A stretch of DNA of 64,000 nucleotides from Symsagittifera roscoffensis. Its lineage: Eukaryota; Xenacoelomorpha; Acoela; Convolutidae. The DNA is taken from the NCBI RefSeq assembly GCF_963678635.1, contig NC_087065.1, forward strand, positions 41,047,430-41,111,429. Reading direction: 5' to 3'. This document shows positions 25,305-36,245 of this stretch, one piece after another; positions within the stretch are counted from its first letter, which is position 1; each line of letters starts with the position of its first letter. The notes under the pieces are model-generated. The model was not told where the DNA came from, ran no database searches, and was given only the letters and a program-made list of their open reading frames with translations. The translations under genes were made by a program, and so were the position numbers.

Positions 25305-26226
25305 TCACGTTGATTCGTTCCGTCCTTTTATTCTTAGGGCATTTTTGCTTAACGTGGATAGGTTTTCCACCAGTAAAACAATTACTACAGTTCTTTGCCC
25401 AATGACCCCTTTGCCCCCATAGTCAACATATGTCATTGTGGTTTTCCCTTCTCGGATTGCCATTTCTTTCTCGCGTTTTTGGTCCTGAGGTTGGAGTTCT
25501 TGCTCCATCTCTTGAAACTCGCTCCCTATATCGGTTTCCATTGCGTCGCATTCCTCCCCAGGGTTTGTTGTCTCGTCGACCATGGGTTTGTTTTTATTAC
25601 CAACCGACATCTTTTGAACTAGTCTGTTCATCGAGTCCGTTAGCATTTCTGTCTGATCCCTCCGTATGGCTGTTATTCGGGGCGTTTTTTCTTTTTCCTC
25701 AATTCCAATTACGGCTTCCAGATGAAGTGCACACTCTAAAGCATTCGCCTTGTTCATTTCCTTGTCTCCAATTGTCTTGCGAAGCCGTAGGATTGAGTCT
25801 AACTTGGCTGTTGTGGATTCCTTCGAGAAGCACTAGCAGGTGTCTTATGTCCTGAGATTCGTCAAATGCTGTAAATCACCCAGTAAATCTGTTAACTTTC
25901 ACCTGCCTGCTGCGCGCGACGCTCTAGCCGACCGCGGAAGTCCACCGGTTTTTCAATGTAATGAATTTGAAAAGCTTTAACGGTCTCATCATAGCTGAGA
26001 AGGTTAAGTAGCCTCTGGGAGGGTACGGTAAGTAGCCTCTTGAAGCCTTTGGAAGGGTACGGTAAAAGGCGAAATAATGCAAAAAAAATTCTGTTTTTCG
26101 TACAGTACGTTTCCAATTTTGCAGTTCGGCTAATAGCTCAAATTGTGTTCAGTAGCTTTCAATATCGTTAGGACCGGTGAATGCCTCCGGCAATATCGTT
26201 TTGGATACCGAACTTGCCGTTGCCAT
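25305..26226 (-). pseudogene. gag with zinc knuckles, unit E
   Basis: The start codon is at 26226-26224 (MATASSV). The frame breaks before 26116; islands are 26116-25892 and 25757-25305. The zinc-knuckle TGA is at about 25417-25425. One zinc-knuckle flank differs (GGKG rather than VGKG in the overlapping frame). Confidence 0.82.
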
Positions 26227-26390
26227 ACGTTACTATCACCCTGTTTACTTTCTTATCTAGTTTTTCCTGTGGTTGGAGTTTTTCTAGTTCTTACCCGCTG
26301 ATTTCAGCTTAAAATAATCTTTAATGTCCCTCCAACTACAGTTTATGCGCTTTTTTCAGAGAAATTTGTTATTCACCTCAATTTTCTTCA

Positions 26391-26940
26391 ACCTTCCGTT
26401 GAGTTCAGTCCAATTGCTTCTTTAAAAAATTATATGACTATTTGCGACCAAATCAGCAGAAAAAGTTCATGATTGATCGATTTATTGTCGAGTTGTCCTG
26501 GTTTTCACTATTAAACCTGAGTTTAACGTGTTTTAACATTTTGTCTGATTTTAATGTTTTCCTGACATGCTCGACCAATTTTGGACCTCTTTCTCGAAAC
26601 TCATTCGCTCTTCCTGGCTCTTGTTGTTTTCTCTGTCGCCACTGTAGGATCAGCCCAACACTTGCTTTCTAGGAATAAAACTAGGATCGAGTGTAAGTTG
26701 AATTAAAAACTTTATGTATCTATAAATGCTTTAACATTCATACTTAAAATTGATCTCGCAGAAATTTGAGATAAATACAGGAATTTGATTTTGGAAAAGT
26801 TTGTCAAGGAAGGATTTATTGTACAACTGATTGCTCTAATTGTTCAATTATCATGATGTTCCCGGGTTACCCCGTTCCTATCCTTAATCTGGTATAATAT
26901 AAATTTAACCTAGATTACGGATGTTCGCACCTTTTGTCAG
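26391..26940. other. Right flank of the array, no gene recognised
   Basis: Homology to the retroelement units stops after the CACCTCAATTTTC spacer. The remaining 550 bp matches nothing else in the window and has no convincing ORF; the open stretch 26442-26672 has no recognisable motif. Confidence 0.6.
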
Positions 26941-28110
26941 TTTTATCTGACACTATATAAAGTGAAATTTTCTCTCGCCTGTCAAGTCGTTTGCATGATT
27001 GTCAGAGTTAGTTAATGCGTTGAAAGTTCTCAAACATCAAAAATTAGCAATTACTTTTGCCAAAATAGTTCATGTTCTTTACAACTTACTAAAAGAAAAC
27101 TTTCCCTACATTTTGCAACCCTTTTTTTAAGTACTGCGATTAAAATCCAGATTTTATTTTAGCAAATTAAGTTAAAAAGTCGAAATTTACCGTATATGTT
27201 GTTTCCATGAAAACGAATATCAAGGCTTATACTTTCCATGAAGACGATTATCAAGGCTAATTAAAAAAGAGATCAGGCCGCCCCAAAAAAAAAAAAAACG
27301 GAAGTGAAGATGATCAAATTATACAATTTGGAAACTAATTGCAGGAAAAAATTACAATCCTTGAGCCATATTTTTCCAGTCTCAAGGTTTACTATGCAAC
27401 GACGTTTTCAAAAACTTGAATTTCGTTACCGGAAAGCCTCGCAAAACTTTTGCGTCACAACAAAGAGAAAAACGAATATCTTATGCAAATCGTTATTTGA
27501 GTTTCGATTGGAGTCGGGTTATGTTTTTGGAGTCGCAAAATAGTTTCGATTGGAGTCGGAAAATGTTTGTGAAATTTAAAAAAAACAGAAAAATTCCGAG
27601 CTGTATTTTTTGAGAACGGTCAAGCGGACAGTATGAAACACGAATTTCGATTGATACCCGAATTCAGAGCCGTGGAAATGTGAGAGTATGCCCTTTTTTC
27701 TTTTTCTGATTTCTGCTACTTTCTATACGACAATGAACGCCCAGCAGTATACAGAAGAAAATTCACCAATTTTCTGCTTCCTAGTGTGGACATGCTGAAC
27801 CCACAAGAAGAACGTTTGTTTTTTTTTCAACAAGACAATGCCACATTTCATACGGCAAATGTGACGAAACTTTTTTGACGAGATAAAAAACTCCTCTTCT
27901 CGAATGGCCTCCATAGCCCTGATCTAAACCCTATTGAAATGGTGTGGGGACGAAAGAAGAAGAAAATGGCTTTAGCTTCACCAAAAAATCCCGAAGAAGC
28001 TGCCCTGAAAGTTCGCAATATTTTGTTTTTTTTTTGCCGGAAGAGTGTGCGCAAAATTTTGCCCTTAGTGTGTCTAGTTGACTTCGGAATGCAATTGCCC
28101 GTCGTAGTTT
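26941..28110 (+). mobile_element. Tc1-like DNA transposon fragment, copy 2
   Basis: This is the fuller copy. Transposase islands: VSRFTMQRRFQKL (about 27380-27415), RYLSFDWSRVMF (about 27490-27525), FFQQDNATFHTA (about 27828-27860), SPDLNPIEMVWG (about 27915-27955). It continues into a C-terminal tract (about 27964-28110, with LRNAIARRSLRF) that copy 1 loses to the N gap. The first catalytic Asp is not preserved and frames shift several times. Its left boundary matches that of copy 1 to the base, and no terminal inverted repeat is visible. Confidence 0.83.
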
Positions 28111-28650
28111 AAGGTTTTGAGCAAAAACTCTGCTTATGAACTTTCGAAGTTATGTTTTTTGCAGTCTTATTTTCCGATGATGTCTAGACAGTCTGGCCAA
28201 TTCGGTTCACTTGCGACATGAGACGACAAAATCGTGTTACAGCTTAAGCGCTACTACCAAAATACCCTCCGCTCTAGAAAAAAGAACGCCCCCATAGTCA
28301 GGTTTCTAAATACCTGAAACACGCGAACGCCCTTAAAAACAGGGTCGGAAAATTAAGTATACCGTTAGTTTCTATTGGACAGTGGAACTTTGATCCATTT
28401 CAGATGGATCAATCTAAAAACTCGCCTCACCTCAACGTAATCACATAAAATGCACCCAAGAAATTCAAATTAGCTACTCATATACCGACTTGACTTCTAA
28501 AAATTGGTAAATAATAGTCGTATAGCGACTCTAGAATTGATTTAAAGTAATAAAGTTTAACTCGAGAAGTTTTGAGTAAATAAGTTTTAATTCAAGAGGA
28601 AATTTTGCTTTTTTGACCATTGGGCAGTTTCAGCTGTCCCCCTTCTGTAA
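28111..28650. other. Non-coding stretch, nothing recognised
   Basis: A/T-rich sequence with no ORF or family I can name. The 8-mer GAACGCCC occurs twice (about 28286 and 28326). It does not match the sequence that flanks the other R repeats on this side. Confidence 0.5.
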
Positions 28651-29360
28651 TATTCGCCCGGAATACATATCGACGGACTAGTAAAGCTAGGTTCTAAAAC
28701 GACTGGCTAGCGTCTAAACACAGCTCTACATGCTTTTCACCGTCTCTGCCAAAGCCAGTTCTTTTGGTGGTCTTTGTAACATCGGGTCGACGAGAAAACG
28801 TTACTGTTTCCGGCTTCGATCAGAACGCTCTGATTAACTCAATTATATGCAAAATAGTGGGCTCATGGCTGGGTCTCAGTATCCCCAGACCACGAGGTCA
28901 CTCCTAAAAACAGGGCTACTACTCATTTATATATTACCATTGTTTTTGTTCAGTAGATAAAAATCATCATCTCCATCGAAGATGGATCAACCTTTTCCCT
29001 CAACTCCTAGCTTCACATAATCTGAAAACGAATTTGGATGTTATTAATTCAATTCAGGACATTTCCAGGAAGCTAAAAGTTTGTATAAAACAGTTCAAGT
29101 TCCAATCCCTAGACCCATCCGGATTCTGGAATCCGGAGAAATATCGCTCTTATTTTTTCTCGGAAGGATGGGCACGTAGTCCCAACACCCTCCCCAGTTC
29201 TCGTGAATTGCCTTGTAACGATTTTAGCGGCACAATCGTTACAACTCGGAATGGTTTCTGACAAATTCTAATCAAAATCTCAATCTGCTGGCGTTTTCCG
29301 TTGTTGTTGTCACTAAGACTACTGTTGACTACTGTTGTTCCGATTTCGCAGTTTCAGTTG
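28651..29360 (+). repeat. R repeat copy 1 (candidate LTR-derived sequence)
   Basis: It starts near ATTCGCCCGGAATACATATC and contains GACTGGCTAGCGTCTAAACAC, a CATCTCCATCGAAGATGG palindrome, and a CCGGATTC-TG-GAATCCGG hairpin at about 29119-29136. The same blocks in the same order occur at 29361-30020, 45020-45580 and, inverted, 47880-48560. Since two of these copies sit upstream of the large retroelements and these two sit downstream of the minus-strand one, LTR origin is plausible but the ends are not resolved. Confidence 0.75.
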
Positions 29361-30020
29361 GTTCTAAAACGACTGGCTAGCGTCTAAACACAGCTCTACA
29401 TGCTTTTCACCGTCTCTGCCAAAACCAGTTCTTTTGGTGGTCTTTCTAACATCCGGTCGACGAAAAAACGTAAGTGTTTCCGGCTTCGATCAGAACGCTC
29501 TGATTAACTCAATTATATGCAAAATAGTGAGCTCATGGCTGGGTCTCAGTATCCCCAGACCACGAGGTCACTCCTAAAAACAGTGCTACTACTTATTTAT
29601 TTTATTACTGTTGTTTTTGTTCAGTAGATTATAATCATCATCTCCATCGAAGATGGATCAACCCTTTCCCTCAACTCCTAGCTTTTCATAATCCTAAAAC
29701 GAATTTGGGTGCTATTAATTCAATTCAGGACATTTCCAGGAAGCTAAAATTTTTATAAAACAGTTCAAGTTCCTATCCCGAGACCCACCCGGATTCTAGA
29801 ATCCGGAGAAATGACGCTCTTATTTCTTCTCGGAAGGCTGGGCACGTCGTCTCAACACCCTTCCCTGTTCTCGTGAATTGCCTTGTAACGATTGTAGCGG
29901 CACAAATGTTACAATTCGGAAAGTTTTCTGGCAATTTCTAATCACAATCTCAATCTGCTGTCGTTTTTCCGTTGTTGTTGTCACTGAGACTACTGTTGTA
30001 CTGATTTCGCAGTTTCTGTT
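29361..30020 (+). repeat. R repeat copy 2, direct duplication of copy 1
   Basis: GTTCTAAAACGACTGG occurs at 28691 and again at 29361, so the two copies abut with a 670-bp period. Here the hairpin is a perfect 18-bp palindrome (CCGGATTCTAGAATCCGG, about 29790-29807). Confidence 0.8.
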
Positions 30021-30850
30021 GGTGCGAAATAAAATAAAAGTTACGTGTAGTTCACGTCCAATTCGAATTTTTGAAAATTAACACGGAACTCCAAATTGAC
30101 CCTTCCGAGTTTGTCAAAATGAACGAGTAAGACCTCTAATTGATTAAAACCATGAATCTTCCCGGTCCGATGCATCAAGAAAACTTCGAATTCGAACTTG
30201 AGTTTTGACACATTCTGGTCGAATGTCACATACTTCCCGGACAACCCGGTCAATGTCCTCATTGAGTCTCTTACTCCTCATCAAAATGGTACAATGCCGT
30301 CGAACAGAATTTACAAAATGAATGAAATCACTTTTATCCACGTCACATCGAGTCACCGCAAAATACAAATGGAATCATTCTACACTATTATAGCCTTCCA
30401 AGTTCTTTCACTAATCTAAACTTTCGAGGATATGAATTAAGAGAAAACTTTTTTTCTGACTTCTAATGTCTATTTAAAACTTTTTCTCCTAGGTTTAACA
30501 AGTGTTGGGACGCAGGACAGTCCTGCCAAACAACAAACTAAAATTATCCTATTTTGCTTCTTCCCTTCGGAAATTTAGTTGTTTTTGGTCCTGAATGTTA
30601 AAATTAAGGAACTCGGTGGTTAGAGGAACAATGAAAATATCTCCCTCTTCAAGAGATTACCCAAGCCTTTCATGTCACCACAAAGTGATCAGTCGTCTTA
30701 GTTGATTAAAAACAATCATGCAGGCTGGAATATTTTAATATACACTCCACTCAACCCTCTCTAAATAAATAGTAAGTGTCTCTTAAAACACTAACTAAAA
30801 TCATAATGCAAATTTAAAAATGCAACTAATTCCTTAATCTTCAAAACTCA
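30021..30850. other. Non-coding stretch 3' of the minus-strand element
   Basis: No gene recognised. A 20-base stretch at about 30210-30229 recurs exactly in opposite orientation at about 47645-47664 at the edge of the LINE. Short open stretches on both strands show no motif. Confidence 0.5.
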
Positions 30851-31420
30851 ACTAAAGGTTTTCTCTTCAGTTTCAATTGCAAACTTAGTTGCTTTGTTTT
30901 TCATTTGAGTTTTTCTCACATAAAAAGTTCTGAGTTTTAACATCTTTTCTTTCGTTGCTTCTTTGTTTCTTTCTTTGTTCACTCTTCGTTTTCGTCGTTT
31001 GGAAGTTCTAAAACTTCTAAATTCATCTATTTTTTCTTTTTTTTGCATCTTGTTATTCGGCTAATTGTCAATGTTCTATCTCCTCCTCCTGCGACATTGA
31101 CTCCGCACTTTCAGTCGCGGTGTTTTGCAACACGTCGGTAGCTATTCTGACGCTGTTGGAGCTAGTCCTCCAACACTTCTGCTCTTCTACTCTTTGTTTA
31201 CAACAAGGTAGAGGATCAACGTTAGTTGCTTTGTTTCGGCAGAAGCTGTTGTGGAGGCACAACGTCACGTTTCTCTCAACTTACTTCAACATTTCTTCTC
31301 TTTCTCTCCCGTCACATTCTCTTGTCCTAGAAGTTCTCTTCACTGCGGTGGTTACTGCATTCCGTTGAGTTACAAAAAGCTCGCTTGAAAGCTCCTGCTC
31401 TAATGTTCAGCTGATACGCA
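30851..31420 (-). other. Purine-rich tract and degenerate coding remnant
   Basis: On the minus strand 31048-30848 is strongly purine-rich, giving a Lys/Arg/Glu-rich translation. It could be untranslated leader to a 3' LTR (a polypurine tract lies just before a 3' LTR) or low-complexity coding. 31268-31068 (minus) ends SAESMSQEEEIEH and could be a last exon or ORF end. I do not recognise either. Confidence 0.4.
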
Positions 31421-31428
31421 CTGTACAC

Positions 31429-32520
31429 TCAGCTGTACTTCGACATATGCTTTTTGGCATACTCGTACAACCATGCAGTCATGTTGGCTCTGAACCATGG
31501 CATCAGTCGTCTTCTGGCCCATATTTTTTTCATTTTCATCGGAAAGTTCAAGATTTTACATTTTGTTTCGAAAAGATCTAAAACTTTTAGACAATCCAAC
31601 TCCTGCAATTGTTCTTTCCTAGGCGTTTCTTGTCTATTGTTCTCTCTTACATGAGCTTCCAGCCGTGGTATCGCCATCATAACTCCCGCTTTCACTATCG
31701 TTATGGGCTGTGATGAATCTGGTTAACCCATGGAGAGCAGCTCTTCACAGTCCCAGATCAACAGCAGATTACTACGCCCGGGGTACCACCATGTTTGTAG
31801 CAAGCAACGGCAGGGGAACTCATCATGTGTCGACATGATGCTCCTCCAATTACGCTTTCCCGACGCTTCCCGACGCTTTCCCGACGCAGTATCGATTCTA
31901 ATTCCTCTTTGGTTCTCTCTGGAACTGCTGAGAACATTTTGCACAGTAACTCGTAAGATTGTTCTGACACTCTCGCTAGTCTTACACATTTGGCACTGAG
32001 AAGGCTTGATCCACGATCGTTCTCGTGCTTTTCACATCCACCGCTACAAAATGCACTGGGTATCTGCTCTTGCACATTGGAGCTAAAGTTGATCCAACTA
32101 AATATCTCGCTCCCGTCGGTTTACGGTAGGCTTCACTGTGCCGGATGTTCATTTCCGCCTCGATCGCTTCTCTCCACTTTTCAATATATTTCTGCTCGGT
32201 TTGCAAAACACCCGGAAACACTTCTACACCGATGGCCGTGAACATCTCATGCTTTCGTTCTATTTTCAATAGTGACTCTAAAGAACCAAACATGCTGTAG
32301 AATCCTAGTGCAGTCACTAGATTCACCTCGGTTCTTCCATGGCAATCTGCAATCAATTCCGTTTCCGTTTTTGCTTTCACCACAATGTTCCCAAACAATA
32401 TCGTCAATTGCTTGTGTTGCTTCTCCAGGGTCTTTACACAATCCAGACCTCCACAGGTGTGACCTTCCAGTCCACAGACTTCTGCTAGACAGCTAAAGAA
32501 TTGACCCAGTCCTCTGGTCC
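31429..32520 (-). pseudogene. Unrecognised degenerate coding tract, distal part of minus-strand element
   Basis: The longest piece is 32407-31982 (141 codons, open a little further upstream). It contains LVTALGFYSMFGSLESLLKIERKHEMF and a charged EKWREAIEAEMNIRHSEAYR, and ends FSVPNV. A one-frame shift continues as RVSEQSYELLCKMFSAVPERTKEELESI (to about 31758), and a further piece is 31695-31429 (basic, KMKKIWARRRLMPWF). The codons look protein-coding, but no family is recognised. Its position suggests the 3' end of the element's second ORF. Confidence 0.5.
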
Positions 32521-32908
32521 TCAGCCTGGCAATTCTATTTTGTCTTCTCCGTTGCTCTTAGAGGCTTTCATCATCAAATTGTGAATGATGTTCAAGTCAC
32601 GCAAGTTACAGTCTGAGTTCAGTTTCCTCTGCAACATCTTGTGTTACACGCAATATCGAATCGGCGTTAGAGTTCGGTCACCCTGATGGTTTCATCACCT
32701 CCCACACCACCGTTAGACTCGTTCTTAGCAGTTCGTCCGAGAATCCCAATCCAAATTCCACTCGGTTGTCAGATTTTGGTACTGAAGGTGCAGTCACCTT
32801 TTCCTCCACGACTAGTCCAATTGCAATTCTTGACGTTCAGAATCTTAGCATTACTGCTTGCTCGTAATCAAAGAAGCAATCACGTATATCTTCTATTATG
32901 AAAGGGTT

Positions 32909-34309
32909 TTACGTCATCCCTATGATTCCGGATACGTAACTGTATGACTTCTTCCTGATCGGTCCACAGTAATCACTAGACTTCGGCAGTGTTCCCATAG
33001 ATTCTTTTGTGAGCCTCATCTCCTTGTTAGAGAATCTCCTTATTTCGTCAATCTTTCTCATCGGTTCCAGCTCCACAGGCTCCTTCATGTTCACTCGCAT
33101 CGGTTTACTCTGATGGAGGTCCAAAAGTGCTATTAAGAGCAAGGCTTTCGTTCGTCCATCGCCTTCTCCTAGCTTCTTGACACAAGTGTTCAAGGCTGGC
33201 ACTGATAGTTGTTCTATTATGAATCGAATGAAACAGAGAGCGTCTCTCCGCTTCGCGCACGCTACTGCTGCTCCTTCTTGGGTTATCAGATCTCTCATAC
33301 TCGTCATTAAGAACACCTTTTCTCCCTTCGATCTTTTTCTCTCTTCTGAATCATATTCCCGGCGTGTCAGTACAGTCATGCACCAAGCGAACTTCAGTTG
33401 TAACTCTGTTCTCACATAGGGTATCGCTATCAGAGCATGTATCTCGGGAGTGGTTCTCATTTCTTCTTCGAAGTATCGTAACACTACTGCTCTCCATGGT
33501 AGGCTCACCAACTGCTCGATCGTTTCCGCGTGCATTTCAGCCAACACCATAGTTCCATATGCCTTCTGCTTCAGGGTGGTGCCTTGCATCATAGTCTCCA
33601 AATAACCCTCCATAGCACTTTTGTCTTCCAGGGCAATTAAGTGTCCTCTGGCCGACCTTTTGTATTCCAACATCTCCATGTGTCCACCGGCGGGCTCATC
33701 AATCGATACAGTTTCCGACATTGCCAGTCGGTTATAATCCACTGGGACCAGCTGTCCAACGACGCTTCCCTTTCCGTGATTCATCGGAGACGGTTTGAAA
33801 TCTTTAAGGGTACTCTCTCCACATTGGCTGAGTATCTCCATTTCCAACGTCGCTCCAGTCAGAGTACGGTCACTCCTCTTGGTTTTATAACTGGCTGATT
33901 TTAATCCTTCCATGAGAATGGGTGGCACCATCGCTACGTCAGTCAACATTCTGTCTGTGCCAGGCAATCGGTCATCACCCTGTCCCATGTCCATGGCTTC
34001 TTCGACAAGCTTTCTTTTGGCTGAGTTGTCAGCTTCTATCGAGATTTTGGAATCCATCTTTGTTTTTCCAGCTTTCCTCAATGTCACTTTGCTGCCAAGT
34101 TTCATTTTCAGTTCATTAATCCTGTCAATCACCATCTTTGATCGCATCGTTCCCTTTCGGGTTCTTGACAGATATACTACTTCTTCTTTGTCTTCTTGCG
34201 GCGTCATCTTTATAGGAGAGTTTGCCTCACTTTCGTCAGTGGCCGAGTCAATCAGTAACTCGCTCAATCTTCCTTCACACTCGTCGAGTTTGTCAAGGAC
34301 TTCCCGCAT
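32909..34309 (-). CDS. 466-codon ORF of unknown function, 3' part of minus-strand element
   Basis: This is by far the longest open frame on the minus strand in the window. ATG at 34309, with an in-frame TGA three codons upstream. The N-terminal third is hydrophilic and acidic/basic with coiled-coil potential (VLDKLDECEGRLSELL, DRINELKMKLGSKV). The C-terminal half looks globular and helical (residues about 265-400: QLVSLPWRAVVLRYFEEEM, IPYVRTELQLKFAWCMTVL, FIIEQLSVPALNTCVKKL). It follows the acidic tail of the polyprotein where the plus copy has the macro domain. I see no SGNH, macro, envelope or protease motif. It may be the distal half of the second ORF, joined here by a deletion, or an independent accessory gene. 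It is open while the rest of the element is broken, which is odd. Confidence 0.6.
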   Translation of the reverse strand: MREVLDKLDECEGRLSELLIDSATDESEANSPIKMTPQEDKEEVVYLSRTRKGTMRSKMVIDRINELKMKLGSKVTLRKAGKTKMDSKISIEADNSAKRKLVEEAMDMGQGDDRLPGTDRMLTDVAMVPPILMEGLKSASYKTKRSDRTLTGATLEMEILSQCGESTLKDFKPSPMNHGKGSVVGQLVPVDYNRLAMSETVSIDEPAGGHMEMLEYKRSARGHLIALEDKSAMEGYLETMMQGTTLKQKAYGTMVLAEMHAETIEQLVSLPWRAVVLRYFEEEMRTTPEIHALIAIPYVRTELQLKFAWCMTVLTRREYDSEERKRSKGEKVFLMTSMRDLITQEGAAVACAKRRDALCFIRFIIEQLSVPALNTCVKKLGEGDGRTKALLLIALLDLHQSKPMRVNMKEPVELEPMRKIDEIRRFSNKEMRLTKESMGTLPKSSDYCGPIRKKSYSYVSGIIGMT

Positions 34310-34344
34310 TAGTAGTCATATGAGACCTATTTTCAAAACAGACT

Positions 34345-35101
34345 GCTCGTAGGGTCATCGCCTATCTCTGCTTCTAAAACACCTGTCTCTCTTACTATTC
34401 TTAATTTTTTTAATAATAATTTTTCAGTGTGGGTAATTCGATCTCAAACCGGATATTAAATCGAGGTTGGATGCAGGAATGAGTAATTGCCCTTCCTGGG
34501 CAGCCCAGGAAGGATCATCCCTTTCGGTTTTTATGTATTTCATGCTCTCATGATCTACATCTTGAATCGTGACACTGGTCTCTTTTGGGCCTGAAGTCAT
34601 TTCATTCAGCCATTCGAACACAAGCAGGTTCATCAAGTCTTGCTCATAGGATTGCTGTTGCTCGTCGTCGAAACCTACCTCGGGCTTGGACCGGTGGTCG
34701 ACTATGTCGATGTCTTGCTACACGGTTATTTCTTCTAGACCCACCAATTCTTCCACTATCTTCTTCAGATCTATTCTGTCCACTACGAAGTCGTCTCCGT
34801 AAGGTTTGTATTTCTTCGTGAGTCTTGTCCTGTCACTCTGTCGAGTCTGTATGGTAAACAGAAGATCTGGTTCCAAATTCTTGGTGACCTCCATCTGTTT
34901 GGGGTCTTGCCAGTCCTCTTCTGCGTATGGTAAAGTTTCTTCATCTGTTTCAATCACCTCGTTGGGATCCAGATCCATTGGTGGACTTGGTCCTTCCTCT
35001 ATGATCTGATTCCCATCATTCTTTCCCATGGTGCCCTTCTCATTGGCCTCACAGGCAGGGTTCATCATCAGATAGTCCCCTTCTTCCATGTCAGCAGGTA
35101 T
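34345..35101 (-). pseudogene. Acidic post-integrase tail of polyprotein, minus copy
   Basis: Fragments 35089-34718 and 34636-34424 align with plus-copy residues of about 2755-3030 (YAEEDWQD, VQTRQ-type and TERDDPSWAAQEGQLLIPASNLD blocks). A roughly 44-bp deletion near 34440 shifts the frame. Homology with the plus copy stops near 34350, just before the macro domain would begin. Confidence 0.8.
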
Positions 35102-35104
35102 ACA

Positions 35105-36130
35105 TCAGTCTTCCGTCGACGGGTTGTGTGGCTTAATGTTTTCGTAGTGAGCGGCTCGGCCGGTACTCAGTCTGTAAAACTGTCCCTCCCGGTGCACTTC
35201 CGTAATCATGAAGGGTCCCCTCCACCTTTTTAGGAGCTTTTTTTGTTCCTTTCGGTGGTATAACGTTTTTAAATACCCATACGTAGTCTCCCACCGAGTA
35301 AGCTTTTGCACCAGCAGCTTTTTTATCGAATCTTTTACTCTGCCTTGCCTGTGCCTGCTGGGTGTTCCGTCTACACAAGTCGTTTAGTTCTTGTTGACGT
35401 CTAATCACACCCTATACGTAGACTTGTGGTCAAGCGCAAAGACTTCTCGTGTCCGGTTGACACCATGTGTGGACTAACTCCGGTGGTGGAGTGTTGCGTG
35501 CTGTTGTAAGCTCCCATCACCTGTGGAAGGTATCTGTCCCAATCGGTCTTGTACCTGGAACAATATACCCTTAGTATCGACACCAACGTCCGATTTTGCC
35601 AATCTTTTGGGGATGGTGTGTCGTGGAGTGAGCTTGAGCTACCTGTGAACGTCTCATGAGCTCTTTCGTAAGTTCTCCCACGAAAGCTGTTCCGTTATCC
35701 GATTGAAACGTCATCGGACAACCATGTCTCGCTATCCACGTATTGATTAGATGATCGCACGTCTGTTCTGATGAGGCAGTTGTGCAGGGCACGGCCTCTG
35801 CATACTTCGTGAAGTGGTCTATCATGACCAAGACCTGATTATAGCCACGATCTGTCATGCATTTTTTCTGGTGGTCAATCTGCACCACCTCGATGAATTC
35901 AGATGACTGGATCGACTGCAAGGGAAATTGCAATTTCCTTGGATCCTTGACCAGTTGGCATGACAGACATGACATTACCCACTTCTCGCATGCCTTCTTC
36001 ATTCCAGGCCACTCAAAGCGCTTCAGGATCCTCTAATATACTTTGTCGATTCCCTGATTGCCCATCTGATTATGCGATCTGAATAAAAGTTCTGTCTGAT
36101 AGAGTTGCGGCAACACTATCGCGTTATATC
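35105..36130 (-). pseudogene. Integrase, minus copy
   Basis: The zinc-binding domain reads SHNQMGNQG where the plus copy has SHDQMGHQG, losing the second His. The first two catalytic Asp are visible (VVQIDHQ about 35893; FQSDNGT about 35695). The third-acid region (PQTNGLVERQNRT in the plus copy) is corrupted near 35600. The GPF-type C-terminal module (WRGPFMITEV) is at about 35230-35190 in a shifted frame. Confidence 0.85.
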
Positions 36131-36245
36131 TGTACAGAACTTTGTCTTTTTTTCTTCTCTTATAAGCCACGATCTCGTCCTTGTTCAGATATAACCTTCC
36201 CTCTTTCTGCATAAAGTATTCTCTCAGAATACGGTTACTGTCTTC

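Larger units (their letters stand above)
1..26390 (-). repeat. Tandem array of a dead Ty3/gypsy-type retroelement (units A-E)
   Basis: The same roughly 6.1-kb sequence recurs head to tail. One landmark within gag falls at 1, 6101, 13520, 19627 and 25675, giving steps of 6100, 7419, 6107 and 6048. The long step contains the Tc1-like fragment and the N gap. All coding blocks read on the minus strand in the order gag, PR, RT, RNase H, IN, 3' ORF, then the next gag only about 150-330 bp further on. No LTR-sized direct repeat separates the units. Frameshifts and stops are common, and several lesions are common to all units that cover the site. Confidence 0.93.
20336..26390 (-). mobile_element. Unit E: right-most retroelement unit, mosaic
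   Basis: Blocks: gag 26226-25305, protease about 25276-25000, RT about 24389-24000, RNase H about 23706-23431, integrase about 23188-21994, tail 21983-21649, 3' ORF about 21610-20340. Left of about 21000 it matches unit D almost exactly. To the right it shares diagnostic bases with unit B (for example LVQKMSVGNK, where C and D have PVQKMSVGNK). The upstream spacer continues to about 26390, where homology to other units stops. Confidence 0.88.

Noticed and set aside
1-26390. Regular repetition that might suggest a CRISPR-like or rRNA array
   Set aside because: The repeat is 6.1 kb, encodes retroelement enzymes and contains no rRNA-like blocks or short spacer structure.
30848-31048. 66-codon Lys/Arg-rich minus-strand frame as a small basic protein
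   Set aside because: It arises from a purine-rich low-complexity tract and has no conserved counterpart in the window.
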